Assembly (NCBI GenBank): GCA_035771165.1
Contig: JAWNZC010000261.1
Location: 988,001 to 1,052,000, forward strand
Origin: Paragorgia papillata
Taxonomy: Eukaryota > Cnidaria > Anthozoa > Scleralcyonacea > Coralliidae
DNA length: 64,000 nt
Reading direction: 5' to 3'
Shown here: positions 29,610-40,262 of the stretch, piece after piece
Layout of the letters: every line of letters starts with the position of its first letter
Position numbering within the stretch: position 1 is the stretch's first letter
Position numbers and translations under genes: made by a program
The notes under the pieces: model-generated
What the model was told of the DNA's origin: nothing
Databases searched by the model: none
What the model saw: only the letters and a program-made list of their open reading frames with translations

Positions 29610-30356
29610 TTATTTAACCCATTTATATGGATGTATGTTTTTGTCTCTTCGTTTCTGTTTTGTTCTTTTCAATGTTGCTGGCGCTACCTGTGACGTCAGC
29701 GGGGTGTTGTCTGAAATATCTTTAGTTTTATATTCTCGTACCATACTTAAACGATTTTCATTTCTGAAAATGCCTTCGGGAACATTCATGTTTCCTAATG
29801 CTTTTGCGAAAAGCTGCCATCCAGCAGGGTTGAAATTATTTCGTTGGCGTAGAGAATCGTTGACCAAGTCGATAACATTTGTACCTGGAATAGTTCGTCC
29901 TTTAAACACCATCTGTCCTTGGTCAGTCCACCCAATGAGGTCTTTATTTGCTTTAAGTTTCTTAACCAACTGTCGAGCTCTTGATTTCATTGTTACAGGT
30001 ACACTTTCTAAAATGTCAGTTTCTATCTCTCCAGGCAACTCGGAGGGTGCTGTTTCAGCAGTCTCTTCTGTATTCACTGATTCTTCAGGTTTGTCCTCGT
30101 CAGCTATGGGTGTTGTAGGCGATATGACGCTTACACGTACTGGGCTACTCATTCTTTTATCGTAATAACCCAAATAACGTTGCAGCGACTGATCGTACAT
30201 TTTCACTTTCTCGTCTTGTGTTATATCTTGACGTTTAAGAAGATTTTGCATTTATCAATCTAGTTCATTCACCTGCGCTGTTAAAGGAGTGACCAAGGGT
30301 TTCTTTCGATCTGTCATATGCCCTGGAACTAGCACCAATCTCCTGACGTGTTCCAT
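29610..30356 (-). pseudogene. Maverick unknown protein, different nonsense codon
   Basis: ATG at 30,356. Two adjacent stops (TGA TAA) occur near 30,252-30,257, and the frame then stays open from 30,251 to 29,610 (213 codons). Copy 1 is open at this spot but stops 14 codons later. The independent lesions suggest the common ancestor was intact. Confidence 0.65.
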
Positions 30357-30396
30357 TATTTGGTTAAAAAACTTGCCAGTTGTTCAAGTACAGGAA

Positions 30397-30684
30397 CTAA
30401 GAGAAACGTAGAAAACCTTCACCTTCTTGTAGAATAACTTTCTTTCTTTTTATTACTGGATGACGTTTATCAGCAACAAACTTGATATGATCGTTATAAG
30501 GGGCTAGTTTCCTTGCTGTTTTCGGAGTAATCTTAATTATTTCACACCACACGTTCAAAAGACACTGTCTAATGGCTTCTAATATATCGTCGTCGGCAGC
30601 TTTTATAATTGCGTTTCGCAGTTGAGGATTACATTTTGCCAATACTTTTAAAACGTCGCAGTTCCTTCTTATACAAGCAGACAT
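30397..30684 (-). pseudogene. small conserved Maverick protein, frameshifted
   Basis: Same protein as 9,412-9,741. It shifts frame in the C-terminal hydrophobic region near 30,410, ending early. TATA box (reverse of CTTTTATAC, 30,716-30,724) precedes it. Confidence 0.6.
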
Positions 30685-30719
30685 TGTCAAATGATCGTAT
30701 TGTCCTTAAACAGCCCCTT

Positions 30720-31543
30720 TTATACTCTGGGATGGTACACGTAGTGGGTGTCCGTCGGAAAGATCCCGGATCTTACTCGAATTTCGTCGGGACATGTCGG
30801 AGTGAGATCGACAAATAAGTAGGAATACGGCTCTTTAGTCGCCATCTGATAGGCTTGCTGGAAAAATTTAGTGTTGCTAGGATACAACTGTTTGGCCAGA
30901 TGAGTCACTTGACTCGCGTCACGAACATTTTTGGTTAACACGAGATAACTAGCGTTAAGGGAAATGGTACGATGATCCTTGCTTTGATGAAACAAGTTTT
31001 GCCCGATATAAATTACACTGAGATTCCCATGGTGGGATTTCTTAGTAAATAATTTCGCGATAATACTATCTTTCTCTCCCATCATGTCATCAATAATAAA
31101 CAAATTTTTATTTGGTGGTTAATGCTATCCAACATCGATTGGGGCAAACCTTGGACAAACTGAATCCCTGGAATTAAGGTTTCTATTTCGCCGAACGTAT
31201 CTTGATACTCTGTATAAAAATACACGATGTTTTCCGGAGGTGGGTCGATCATGATCTTAGCATAAGCCAATAACTGTTTCACAAACGGTGTCTTGCCTGT
31301 CTTAGTACCTCCAGAGACCAAGAGTCCAAACGGATGTGTCAGTTGTATCGAGTACGTTTTTTGACTCTCAGGGGTGAATGTAGTTGTCATAGCAGTAAAT
31401 GGGGCAGATGTTGTTACCCTATCACTGATAGACCTTTTATGATGAAAAGATCTCATATGGCGTAGACGATTACTTGATGTAGCGAATGATTTTTCGCAGA
31501 CTTCACAAACGTAAGACATGTTCATCCAGTGACTGTCAATCAT
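30720..31543 (-). pseudogene. Maverick FtsK/HerA-type packaging ATPase with N-terminal C2H2 finger
   Basis: The N-terminus carries a C2H2 finger (CEVCEKSFATSSNRLRHMR). The Walker A motif is SGGTKTGKT (residues about 75-85). Walker B is FIIDDMMGE, followed by VIYIGQN. The two halves are in different frames; the break lies near 31,090-31,105. Family role: ATP-driven DNA packaging into capsids. The C2H2-ATPase combination is frequent in animal Mavericks, from memory. Confidence 0.85.
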
Positions 31544-31584
31544 AAACTGATGTCACTCTTTCACGCAACTGCTTTTTATAAGAT

Positions 31585-32803
31585 TGAATCATTGAATCCT
31601 AAGATTGAATCATTGAATCCTAAGATTGAATCATTGAATCCTAAGATTGAATCATTGAATCCTAAGATTGAATCATTGAATCCTAAGATTGAATCATTGA
31701 ATCCTAAGATTGAATCATTGAATCCTAAGATTGAATCATTGAATCCTAAGATTGAATCATTGAATCCTAAGACTGAATCATTGAATCCTAAGATTGAATC
31801 ATTGAATCCTAAGATTGAATCATTGAATCCTATGATTGAATCATTGAATCCTAAGATTGAATCATTGAATCCTAAGACTGAGTCATTGAATCCTAAGATT
31901 GAATCATTGAATCCTAAGATTGAATCATTGAATCCTAAGATTGAATCATTGAATCCTAAGATTGAATCATTGAATCCTAAGACTGAATCATTGAATCCTA
32001 AGATTGAATCATTGAATCCTAAGATTGAATCATTGAATCCTAAGATTGAATCATTGAATCCCAAGATTGAATCATTGAATCCTAAGATTGAATCATTGAA
32101 TCCTAAGATTGAATGATTGAATCCTAAGATTGAATCATTAAATCCTAAGATTGAATCATTGAATCCTAAGATTGAATCATTGAATCCTAAGATTGAATCA
32201 TTGAATCCTAAGATTGAATCATTGAATCCTAAGATTGAATCATTGAATCCTAAGATTGAATCATTGAATCCTAAGACTGAATCATTGAATCCTAAGATTG
32301 AATCATTGAATCCTAAGATTGAATCATTGAATCCTAAGATTGAATCATTGAATCCTAAGATTGAATCATTGAATCCTAAGATTGAATCATTGAATCCTAA
32401 GATTGAATCATTAAATCCTAAGATTGAATCATTGAATCCTAAGATTGAATCATTGAATCCTAAGATTGAATCATTGAATCCTAAGATTGAATCATTGAAT
32501 CCTAAGATTGAATCATTGAATCCTAAGATTGAATCATTAAATCCTAAGATTGAATCATTGAATCCTAAGATTGAATCATTGAATCCTAAGATTGAATCAT
32601 TGAATCCTAAGATTGAATCATTGAATCCTAAGATTGAATCATTGAATCCTAAGATTGAATCATTGAATCCTAAGACTGAATCATTGAATCCTAAGATTGA
32701 ATCATTGAATCCTAAGATTGAATCATTGAATCCTAAGATTGAATCATTGAATCCTAAGATTGAATCATTGAATCCTAAGATTGAATCATTAAATCTTAGG
32801 CAC
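31585..32803. repeat. 21-bp minisatellite, about 58 units, open on both strands
   Basis: Each unit is two ATTGAATC octamers plus CTAAG. Since 21 is a multiple of 3, both strands stay open: the minus frame gives GFNDSIL heptads for over 400 codons, the plus frame ESLNPKI heptads with one stop (TGA near 32,114). Variant units with GACTGA lie at 31,771, 31,876, 31,981, 32,275 and 32,674, spaced 105, 105, 294 and 399 bp, all multiples of 21. It lies between the ATPase gene and the right terminal repeat. Translation is not supported by anything except openness. Confidence 0.97.
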
Positions 32804-33115
32804 CAGGTCAACAATGGTGTTATAGTAGCCATCTGGGATAATACCCGTATCGTCATATTTTGTTCCAGCGTTATAGAGAAACGTTTGTTGACAACCTTTT
32901 CGAATCGCGCTCCATGTATGGGGATAATATAACTCTGATAAAGCTACTGCCCAGTCACCTGTCAGTTGTATAGTTTCAGCAAGCTTCACTTTAAAATTTG
33001 CTACAGTATTATCTGGAAAATATTCCATAGAGCTATTGCTTGGAAGCGTTAAATAAAACTGTGTTGCCATGTCGGAGAACAATACACAAATGAACACAAA
33101 TTGTAAGGTACACAC
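32803..33115 (-). pseudogene. penton-like protein N-terminal fragment, right arm
   Basis: Repeats the first third of the penton gene, then ends at the minisatellite junction (DLV). It defines the inner edge of the right terminal inverted repeat. Confidence 0.85.
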
Positions 33116-33124
33116 ATTTTTATT

Positions 33125-34195
33125 TCGTTAAATCTTTTACATTATCGAGTGGTACCCAGGAATTAAAAGCTTCTGGATAACCTAACCATTTTACTCTTTA
33201 CGTTTACCATGCATGCGTGACTTAATTACTCTTTCTATTCTATAAAAGTCACTATCTGTCTTTGTAACTCTTTGCAATTCCTGTTCGTAAAATGTTCCTT
33301 GTAACTCTTCTCTGTGATAATCGGCAATCTTGTACACTGGCGGTCGTCTGGGTACTCGCTTCGTGATGATGAACACCTCTTCGGTTCAGTTAGGTAAGTA
33401 GCCTTTCTTGAATGTACGTCTTGCTTTGCTAATCCGAACTTGGTCACCAATGCTGAATTTATATTTGATGGGTTTGCTGGACTCATCACCATACAGTTTT
33501 TGCCATACAATACTCTCGTTTTCTCGATTAACATCAACTGGTCTCATCCCAATACTACGGTGTCTCGAATGGTTGTAGGAATATACTAATTTTTGAAGTA
33601 CATCGGTATATTTCAACGTATTCTTTGCTGTAAAATATTTCCACATTTTCCCCTTTAACGTTCGGTTAAATCGTTCAACGATGGATGCCTTGGTATCGTT
33701 GTGTGTTGTAAAAAATCGAATATGTTTGTCCTTCAATAACTTTTGAAAGCGTTTGTTGGTAAATTCAGTTCCTTTATCGGTATGAAATGTTTCAGGCTTC
33801 CTTCCTTTCTTTAGTATCTTTTCAAAGGCTTTAACCAGACTCTCTGCAGTCTTTGTTTTTAATGGTTCCACCCACGCAAATTTGGACAGTACATCAATAA
33901 CAGTTAAAATGTATTTATAACCATTATTTGTTTTACTAAGCGAATCCATAATTACTAGATCAGCCTCCCACTCCTCGTCCATCCCTCCAACAATAACACG
34001 ATTTCGCTTAAAATTATGTCGTACGGGTTTATGCAAAGTATAGGTGTCTTGCTGTCTAAGCCATGTTTTTATCTTGTTTCGGGATATCTGGAATTTACCG
34101 TCACTTCTTACGACACGGTATAAGGCATCTACGCCACCAAAACTTGCCGGACTTTTTGGCTTGTAATACAGATCGTGAAGGTACTGTTCCGCCAT
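33125..34195 (-). pseudogene. Maverick integrase, right arm
   Basis: Core complete with both Asp and the Glu (HTDKGTEF, SIVERFNRTLKG). A TGG-to-TGA change after KKGYLPN (about 33,388) ends the frame. The chromodomain is truncated by a small deletion near 33,195. Third distinct set of lesions among the three integrases. Confidence 0.87.
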
Positions 34196-34307
34196 CTAAT
34201 TCGGATGGCTGTATCACAATTTTTCCCCCACAGCACGCTGATATACAGCGAATCTTTCGAAAAATATTTCGAAGGGCTATTTGTGGTAATCCCCCACAGC
34301 AAGTCAT
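34101..34307 (-). CDS. small Cys-rich ORF, right arm of copy 2
   Basis: Third copy of the 68-codon MTCCGG frame, open, overlapping the integrase N-terminus. Confidence 0.35.
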   Translation of the reverse strand: MTCCGGLPQIALRNIFRKIRCISACCGGKIVIQPSELDGGTVPSRSVLQAKKSGKFWWRRCLIPCRKK

Positions 34308-34511
34308 GTTCACGCGACAAAGGTTAGAAGTAAATGAACATAGAAAAGTCAACGACACGATATAAATGCAAACATATTTATTACATATTAAATTAGAATA
34401 CAAAACTATACATGTCTTCAGTCAATGCATCAAATGTATAAATATACAGATTAAAAACAGTTTTTTAAAGTTTGAATGATCAGCAAATGTTGAGTTTTTC
34501 TATGTCTTCAG

Positions 34512-34981
34512 TCAATGCATCGACAGATTTTTGAAAAAGGTACTCTTCGTAGGCTTCTTTAGAGTCACTCTTTCTACTTGTAGAGGATTCACCCGTTTCT
34601 GCGTTCTTGTATTGATATTGTAATGGACTGCTGAAAAGACACCCAATGTTATAAATTCGTGGCTAGCTCTCTGTAGGTTTCCATTCAAAGAATCCGCATG
34701 CGTGTTGTCTTTCGTTAGGACACTAGTAAAACAGACGACCCTGGTTGTCCCCTTCTTTCTTAACTTTACGAGTACGGCAAACCATTCCCTGTTTATACAG
34801 AGGCTTTGGACTCTCGAAGACATCCCCCATTGCCAAAACGTGCAGGGATTCTCTCGTTCAGAACAGACGAAGTAAGGTCTCCCACAATGTTTAACCATAT
34901 TTCCTCAACATAGCATGTTAAAAGTGTACACTCAATCTTTCTCTCGCGCAAATTTAATATCTCAATCAGGTCGGAATCCAT
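34512..34981 (-). pseudogene. tandem GRF-type zinc-finger protein, right arm
   Basis: The first GRF-like unit is readable as HCGRPYFVCSERENPCTFWQW; the second is in a shifted frame and has a stop near 34,665 and 34,722. Best copy for seeing the first finger. Confidence 0.55.
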
Positions 34982-35117
34982 TGAAATGACAACCTGTATT
35001 TACCATTTCCTAATATTAATGACTTCGTTTAATCGATTTTTAATGACTTTTTTCGCCCAAACTTGTGGAGTAATATTCAAATTCGCCTTTGCAACGCTCT
35101 AACATCCCTCACAACAG

Positions 35118-35485
35118 TTACGTTAGGAATCTAATCAACCTTTGTATCCACGAGTGTTTTATTTCGTATTTCCTCAAATCAATTCGCCTAAAATCTTTGG
35201 CAGTTCTTTTAAAGACATGGCGAAGTGTTTCGGTGTCGCAATAATCGCTGACTTTCAACACTAGAGTCAAATAAGCAATAATTCTCCCGAAATTCACAAG
35301 ATCCATCTCTTGATAAATAGTATACAAGCTACTCGGCAAGTTATCTCTGTTGATTTGGTCGATAATGCTCTCATACAATTCACCATGCTCTCTCTAAGGC
35401 ATCTATTCATGTAAAAACATAACATATCTTTCTCTATATCGATATTGTTTTCCCGCAATTCAGCCCAAATTGTTTGTTCGGCCAT
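35118..35485 (-). pseudogene. Bcl-2-like protein, right arm, frameshifted
   Basis: A CT duplication near 35,393 shifts the frame after 32 codons; the rest (YESIIDQINRDN to the BH2-like end SWIQRLIRFL) is open in the second frame. BH1-like LVNFGRIIAYL is intact. Confidence 0.5.
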
Positions 35486-35517
35486 CGTGTTTAAAATGAC
35501 GTAATCTTAACAAGCAC

Positions 35518-35600
35518 TCGGCGTTTTATCGGACTCGGAAATGCTTCTGCATTTTATAGGAATCGGAAATACTTCGGCGTTTTATCGGACTCGGAAGTGC
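35518..35600. repeat. Maverick subterminal tandem repeats, copy 2 right
   Basis: Inverse counterpart of 24,165-24,245 with GGCGTTTTATCGGACTCGG units. Confidence 0.6.
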
Positions 35601-35746
35601 TTCGTTATCTCTTCGGAAAAATCCGACTCTTTGATTATTCATAACTCATTGACTATTCATAACTCATGAATTATTAAGGAGATACAACATGCTAATGCGC
35701 TATTCCTGCATAAAAGGGGGTCCATTACGCCCCGCTCTATACTACT

Positions 35747-35752
35747 TACAGA
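35747..35752. repeat. target-site duplication of Maverick copy 2 (right)
   Basis: TACAGA, identical to 24,009-24,014. Confidence 0.92.
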
Positions 35753-36024
35753 AATCACACTAAATCTTTCCAAAACAAAAAAAATATTTAAACAAAACCG
35801 AACTCTCGAAACACATCTGGGATTTAAAAGAAAAGAAAACGCGCGGCTTCCTACTCAGGAGGACCAGGCAGATACAATTTATGTTTGGAAGAGAAACATT
35901 GCATCATGAAAGCAGACAAACACTTTTTACTCAATAAAAGATCAGAAATCATTTTGACATGCAGGCATAAAAATAAATTTAATATCAACAATCTAAACAA
36001 CAATCAAAACAAGGAAAGGAGTTT

Positions 36025-36188
36025 GAGGAATCCACCGCCCACACGCCCACCTTTCGACCAAAACCATTTGAGGGATGCATTCACTGTTTCACCACTCACA
36101 CGCCCACCTTTCGACCAAAACCATTCAGTTGAGGGATTCATTCATCGTTTCACCGCCCACACGCCCACCTTTTGACCAAAACCATTTA
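36025..36188. repeat. about 60-bp tandem repeat, three units
   Basis: Units share CACGCCCACCTTT and GACCAAAACCATT. The array lies between the PLE C-terminus and the ribozyme. Confidence 0.85.
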
Positions 36189-36214
36189 AGCGGCCCACGA
36201 ATCGAAACTACTCA

Positions 36215-36255
36215 GTCGCCTGAAGATCGCCCCGCGTGAAACTGACAGTTGCGAC
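36215..36255 (+). ncRNA. type I hammerhead ribozyme C (PLE 3' end)
   Basis: Stem I is GTCGC (36,215-36,219) with GCGAC (36,251-36,255). Core CTGAAGA is at 36,220-36,226. Stem II is CGC-CCC-GCG bounded by a U/U mismatch. GAAA is at 36,238-36,241. Stem III is ACT/AGT with a 3-nt loop. The cleavage triplet is GTT (after 36,250). It sits 3' of PLE coding sequence, as reported for PLE hammerheads. Confidence 0.88.
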
Positions 36256-36298
36256 ACTCAACATTTTGAGGTAAGCCCACTTAAACTATACTATATTC

Positions 36299-36326
36299 GC
36301 TCTACCTTTATTTTATTGAGCACTTT
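36299..36326 (+). other. shared GCTCT...GAGCACT end motif, copy C
   Basis: GCTCT, 14 nt, then GAGCACTTT, 43 nt after hammerhead C. Followed by GACATTCCGTGAAC. Confidence 0.6.
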
Positions 36327-36861
36327 CCGACATTCCGTGAACAAAATCACACGTGCTCGTTTGTGTATATATATATATATAAGCAATAGGAGTAATTAGC
36401 ATAAATTACCTGTATCTCATATCGGTTACATTAAGTAGTTAAGGCCCAGAGGTACAAATCTATTTCATTTTTCTGCCCAGAAGCTTAATTTCCCTTTTAG
36501 TCTCTTATCTTTGATCTCTTTTATCTGTAACACTATTATTTGAACCTCTACATCGTCCGTGCATGTCCTTCAAAACAATGTGAGTACAAGTGCTTCCCAG
36601 AAATACTTCTCTGACCCCCATCATATCGATTCATCGAGTTTTTGTGATTATTAGGGCATACTACGAAACCCGGACCGGACTCGGACTCGGAAAACCCGGA
36701 CTCGGAAAACCCGGACTCGGACTCAAAATCTTATAAATATCGCAATTCGTAAATAATCAAACAAGAAAAAATAAATAAAAACTGTGAATAATAAGAAACT
36801 GTGGAACATGATCCAACAACGTGTCGTCTGTTTGCGCTAATATTTAAATATATATAAAGGG

Positions 36862-37460
36862 AAATTATACAGAAATATCTAATACTCATAAATGTACTAA
36901 TAAATGTACTGGACATGCACTGAGGATTTCTCGAAAATATGTTTAAATCAGGTTTAGTTTGGTTATGTCTGGCCCTATTATTATTGTCTTGCTGTACTGT
37001 TGTTGTTTTTCAGGGTTTCAGTTTTACATTGCCATTATGGTAGTCTCACTGTCTCATAACAAAAGCGGCGAATGCGCAGACGTGTCTCCTTAAACCGAAC
37101 TTGCTTTCAGTTATATCATATTTCCGTTATATAGATTTAAGTATCAGATATTTCTCTATTGCGTTTATATATTGTTTATATAGGCGCAGCGCAGAATTAT
37201 CAAAATAGCTCGGCATGCCATATAGTTCTACAAAGGAAACATATTCGCGCATTCGCCGCTTTTGTTATGAGACAGTGAGACTACCATATTGCCAATGTAA
37301 AAGAAACTGAAAAAAACACACATTACAGCAAGACAATAATAATAGGGCCAGACCCAACCAAACCTAATCTGATTTACTAAAACTAAAACATGTTTAATAT
37401 TTTCGAGAAATCCGCAGTGCAAGTCCAGTACATTTATAAGCATTAGATATTTCTGTTTAC
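36862..37460. mobile_element. nested foldback element (0.6 kb)
   Basis: The stretch from ACAGAAATATCTAA (about 36,870) to AAGCGGCGAATGCGCA (37,078) is inverted at 37,240-37,458 with small indels. The arms are about 220 bp around a 150-bp spacer. Confidence 0.75.
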
Positions 37461-38191
37461 TATATGGCAGCAGCGCTGAGGTCCGAATACCGAAATCCTG
37501 TAATTTGATTGGTTCATAAGCGGTCGGATATTTCCCGTATCCGCCCGCTCATAGCGGAGTCTGCCGTTCGGAACCGTAAGTTTCATAAACAAAATGGCAG
37601 TCATGTCAGGATATGCAACAAGATGGATTTTAATTTCAGAACTACTCATTGTAGAAATATATCGTGCACGTATGTTTTTAGAAATTTTATAGGCTTTCAT
37701 TTGATGTATTGTTCGAGTTTCCAAGTTTTCACGTTTTGTGAAAGTTTTTAAAATGTGCAAAACGTTCGTAACATTGTTCGTAATAATATACAGTATAAAC
37801 ATTTATACTTCTCACAAACCATTAGAATTTCAGATGATTTTTTATTCAACTGCTTAACGTACGACCTCGAGCAATATGTCAAACAAAAGCAATTGAAAAT
37901 TACCATTTGGGGTAGAACGTTCAGGATTCTAGCTCAACGGAAAGTACTTTAAAAATGGGAAAATGTCTGCCATAACGTTTAGTTCGAAAGAAAGATGGGT
38001 CGAGTTTTCACGGAACGTTCCCAACATTTATGGCCATATAATAAACTACTTATTGACCTCGCTTGTTCTGTTTGTACTAGTGAAATATCGGACCTCTGTT
38101 TTTTGCACAGACCTAAACTCGCTGCACCCGTCTCGGTCCGTACTAAAAAAACATATTTCACTAGTACAGACCTCACGCTCGGTCAATAATT

Positions 38192-38292
38192 AGTTAATAA
38201 TTGCGCTTTTTATAATTGCCCTTTATATAATTGCGTTTTATGTAATTGCGCTTTATGTAATTGCGCTTTATATAATGGCGCTTTATATAAAT
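38192..38292. repeat. 17-bp tandem repeat (TAATTGCGCTTTATATA)
   Basis: Five to six degenerate units of TAATTGCGCTTTATATA inside the hAT-like element next to its right terminal repeat. Subterminal arrays of this kind often bind transposase. Confidence 0.85.
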
Positions 38293-38977
38293 GTAATATA
38301 AGCGCAACAGACGACACGTTGTTGGGTCATTGTTTCACAGTTTCTTATTATTCACAAATTTTTTTATGTTTTTTGTTATATTGTTTGATGATTTACAAAT
38401 TACGATATTTATAGGATTTTGAGTCCGAGTCCGGCTTTTCCGGGTCCGGGTAGTCCGAGTCCGAGTCCGGGTTTCGTAGTATGCCGATTATTTGATCTCT
38501 CCAGAAACGTCGTGTTAGTGATTCCCACGTTCCACATATTGTTCCCCACAACTTTTACATGCATAAACAAATATATTACCCCACTCGAATTTCAATCAAA
38601 GAAACGACTAATTTGGAAACATATATTTTCAACTTTACTAAAGAAGGTGGATCCTATTTAACAAATTTACAAATCTTACGTCTCGGCTTTCCACAAGCAA
38701 ACATTCATTTGTTGCTGACTCGATCTCTAACTTTAACATTGCTCTAACTAAATTATCATTAAATTGTTTATGAAACTAAATTTTCGGTTCCGGTTTTTAT
38801 CGTGTTTCTAATAGTTTTTGAGGCCCTGAATACGGTGAGCATATTTTTTTTCTACAACAAATAGAAACACCCTAAATTTGGAATAAAAAACTGCTATCTT
38901 GAAGGAAAAGGCATCCGGACTACCGCGCGACCAAAAAGCTTGTGTGACGTCACTGGTTAGAGTCAGTCACAGCGAAA

Positions 38978-40262
38978 ATGGCATCTTCAAACAGTGTAGG
39001 CGAAGGTTGTAGTCGTTCAAAAAAGAAATAGAAAGAGTTGGGAAAATACTGCGTGGCTGGGGGTCCAGGTAATGTAAGTTGCAAAAACAGTTCTCTTACT
39101 GAAGGGATATCATTGCATTGTTTTCCCAAAGCGGGGTGCAAGATGAAGATTTTGAGGGCAACCGACCGAACTGGCAACCTTCTTCATATTCGGCTCAATG
39201 TTCAGCCCACTTTGAGCCTCACTGTTTTACTCAGCGTCGGGATATTATTGTGAACATGGAAGATAAATTCAAAGGGAAAAGATTGCTTGATAGAGAGAAT
39301 GCGTATCCAACAATAGACACTGTCGTACCTGAACAACCGACCCGTATTGTTTTTGCTCGTGAACGTAGACAGGTAAGTCTATAATATACAAGCACCAATT
39401 TAATTCCTGACGAATTTTGTAAAGTTGTGTAGGTAAATAGGTTTGTTTATCTATATGTAGATTTGTCTCATCTAACGAGGATTTGTTTCTTGTAGATCTT
39501 GAGGCGTAGTCAGAGCGCAGCTAGTTGTTTACGTGCACCAACAACAAAAAAGACTCGCGTGAAGGACTTACAGACATTTACATTGGCAGTTACAAACGAG
39601 CGTGAATATGGAACGGTTTACTGACAAGTATATATGTATGTAAACTTTATTTAAATGTCAAACGTATTTAGCTCACAGAACTAATTAGGGAGACTGTTGG
39701 TTTTACTGAGGAGGGAAACCGGAGAACCCGGAGAAAAACCCTCGAGGCACAGGAGAGAACCAACAACTCTACTCACATTAAGCTAAGGTTGCTCGCCTAT
39801 CCAAATACTAACCCCATCGGACCTGACTTAACTTCAGTGGTGAGAGGCAGCGCGCTTACGGCTTGTGCCACCCATGCCTCCCAACACCATCTACTAGTAG
39901 TTTAGTTAAAAGCAAAGACTGCGAATCTGCAAAGGAGATAAACGAATACAAAGAACGTTTACGAAAGTGTAAAGAGAGAAATGCCCAATTGCGGAAGAAA
40001 TTATTCAACGAGAGGAGTGAGAAGAGAAATTTGATAAAGGTTAATTTACATTCTATGCGGTTTCGAAGCAAACATGTGCGACTGTATAGTGTTATAAGGT
40101 TATATTATTGAAATAAAAAGCTGTTTACATTTCGTTGCTCTTTCTTTTTTAATTTATTGCAGTCGTTGCAAACCCAATCTGACGAGAACCCCATGCAAGA
40201 AATTCTTCGTCACCTTTGGGCTTTAAATGTACGTTGCAAGGAAGTGGACGTATTTGTTTAAG
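38978..40262 (+). pseudogene. THAP-domain protein pseudogene
   Basis: Exon 1 (38,978-39,372) encodes a THAP zinc finger: YCVAGGPGNVSC (first Cys pair), LHCFPK, then NWQPSSYSAQCSAHFEPHCF (final Cys and His). A TAG at about 39,029 precedes the finger, and a one-base shift near 39,130 splits it. Exon 2 (39,495-39,624) is basic; a third block (39,885-40,037) is a predicted coiled coil (EYKERLRKCKERNAQLRKKL); the last (40,163-40,262) ends the frame. CRE-like TGACGTCA lies at 38,945. THAP fingers bind DNA and derive from P-element-type transposases; the origin here could be a host gene or a transposon. Confidence 0.65.
39660..39887 (-). mobile_element. 5S rRNA-derived SINE (SINE3-like)
   Basis: On the minus strand, GAAGTTAAGTCAGGTC, GGGGTTAGTATTTGGAT and AGGCGAGCAACC align in order with the 3' half of 5S rRNA (GAAGCTAAGC..., GGTTAGTACTTGGAT, GGAGACC). 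The 5' part (GGCATGGGTGGCACAAGCC) replaces the normal 5S start. The body (CCGGGTTCTCCGGTTTCC) and a 3' tail follow. It lies in the THAP locus between coding blocks. Confidence 0.6.

Larger units (their letters stand above)
24015..35746 (+). mobile_element. Maverick/Polinton copy 2, structurally complete (11.7 kb)
   Basis: Ends are AGTAGTATAGAGCGGGG and its complement, flanked by the 6-bp duplication TACAGA; Mavericks are known for 6-bp duplications, AG...CT ends and short tandem repeats at the tips. Terminal inverted repeats are about 2.75 kb (24,015-26,766) and 2.94 kb (32,803-35,746). Each contains Bcl-2-like, GRF, small Cys-rich and integrase genes and the start of the penton gene. The unique centre holds penton, basic protein, capsid, protease, unknown protein, small protein, ATPase and a 21-bp minisatellite. 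No DNA polymerase B is found. Confidence 0.92.
35753..36335 (+). pseudogene. Penelope-like element, 3' part resumed after Maverick
   Basis: Continues the GIY-YIG frame with NHTKSF, then TELSKHIWDLKEK, and a C-terminal LNKRSEIILTCRHKNKF block in a shifted frame. A 60-bp tandem repeat region, a hammerhead and the GCTCT...GAGCACT motif follow, so this is the native PLE 3' end. Confidence 0.85.
36654..38485. mobile_element. hAT-like non-autonomous transposon (1.83 kb)
   Basis: Terminal inverted repeats of about 190 bp start GGCATACTACGAAACCC and include several ACTCGG/CCGAGT repeats. Flanks are GATTATTA (36,646-36,653) and GATTATTT (38,486-38,493), fitting an 8-bp duplication with one change. 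The interior contains a 0.6-kb foldback (36,862-37,460) and a 17-bp tandem array, but no transposase. Confidence 0.75.

Noticed and set aside
31576..32932. Long heptad-repeat proteins on both strands (GFNDSIL and ESLNPKI)
   Set aside because: Openness follows from the 21-bp unit being a multiple of three; start codons lie in flanking sequence of other genes and there is no promoter or codon evidence.
24015..35746. CRISPR-like or satellite array at 31.6-32.8 kb
   Set aside because: No spacers; units are contiguous 21-bp repeats.
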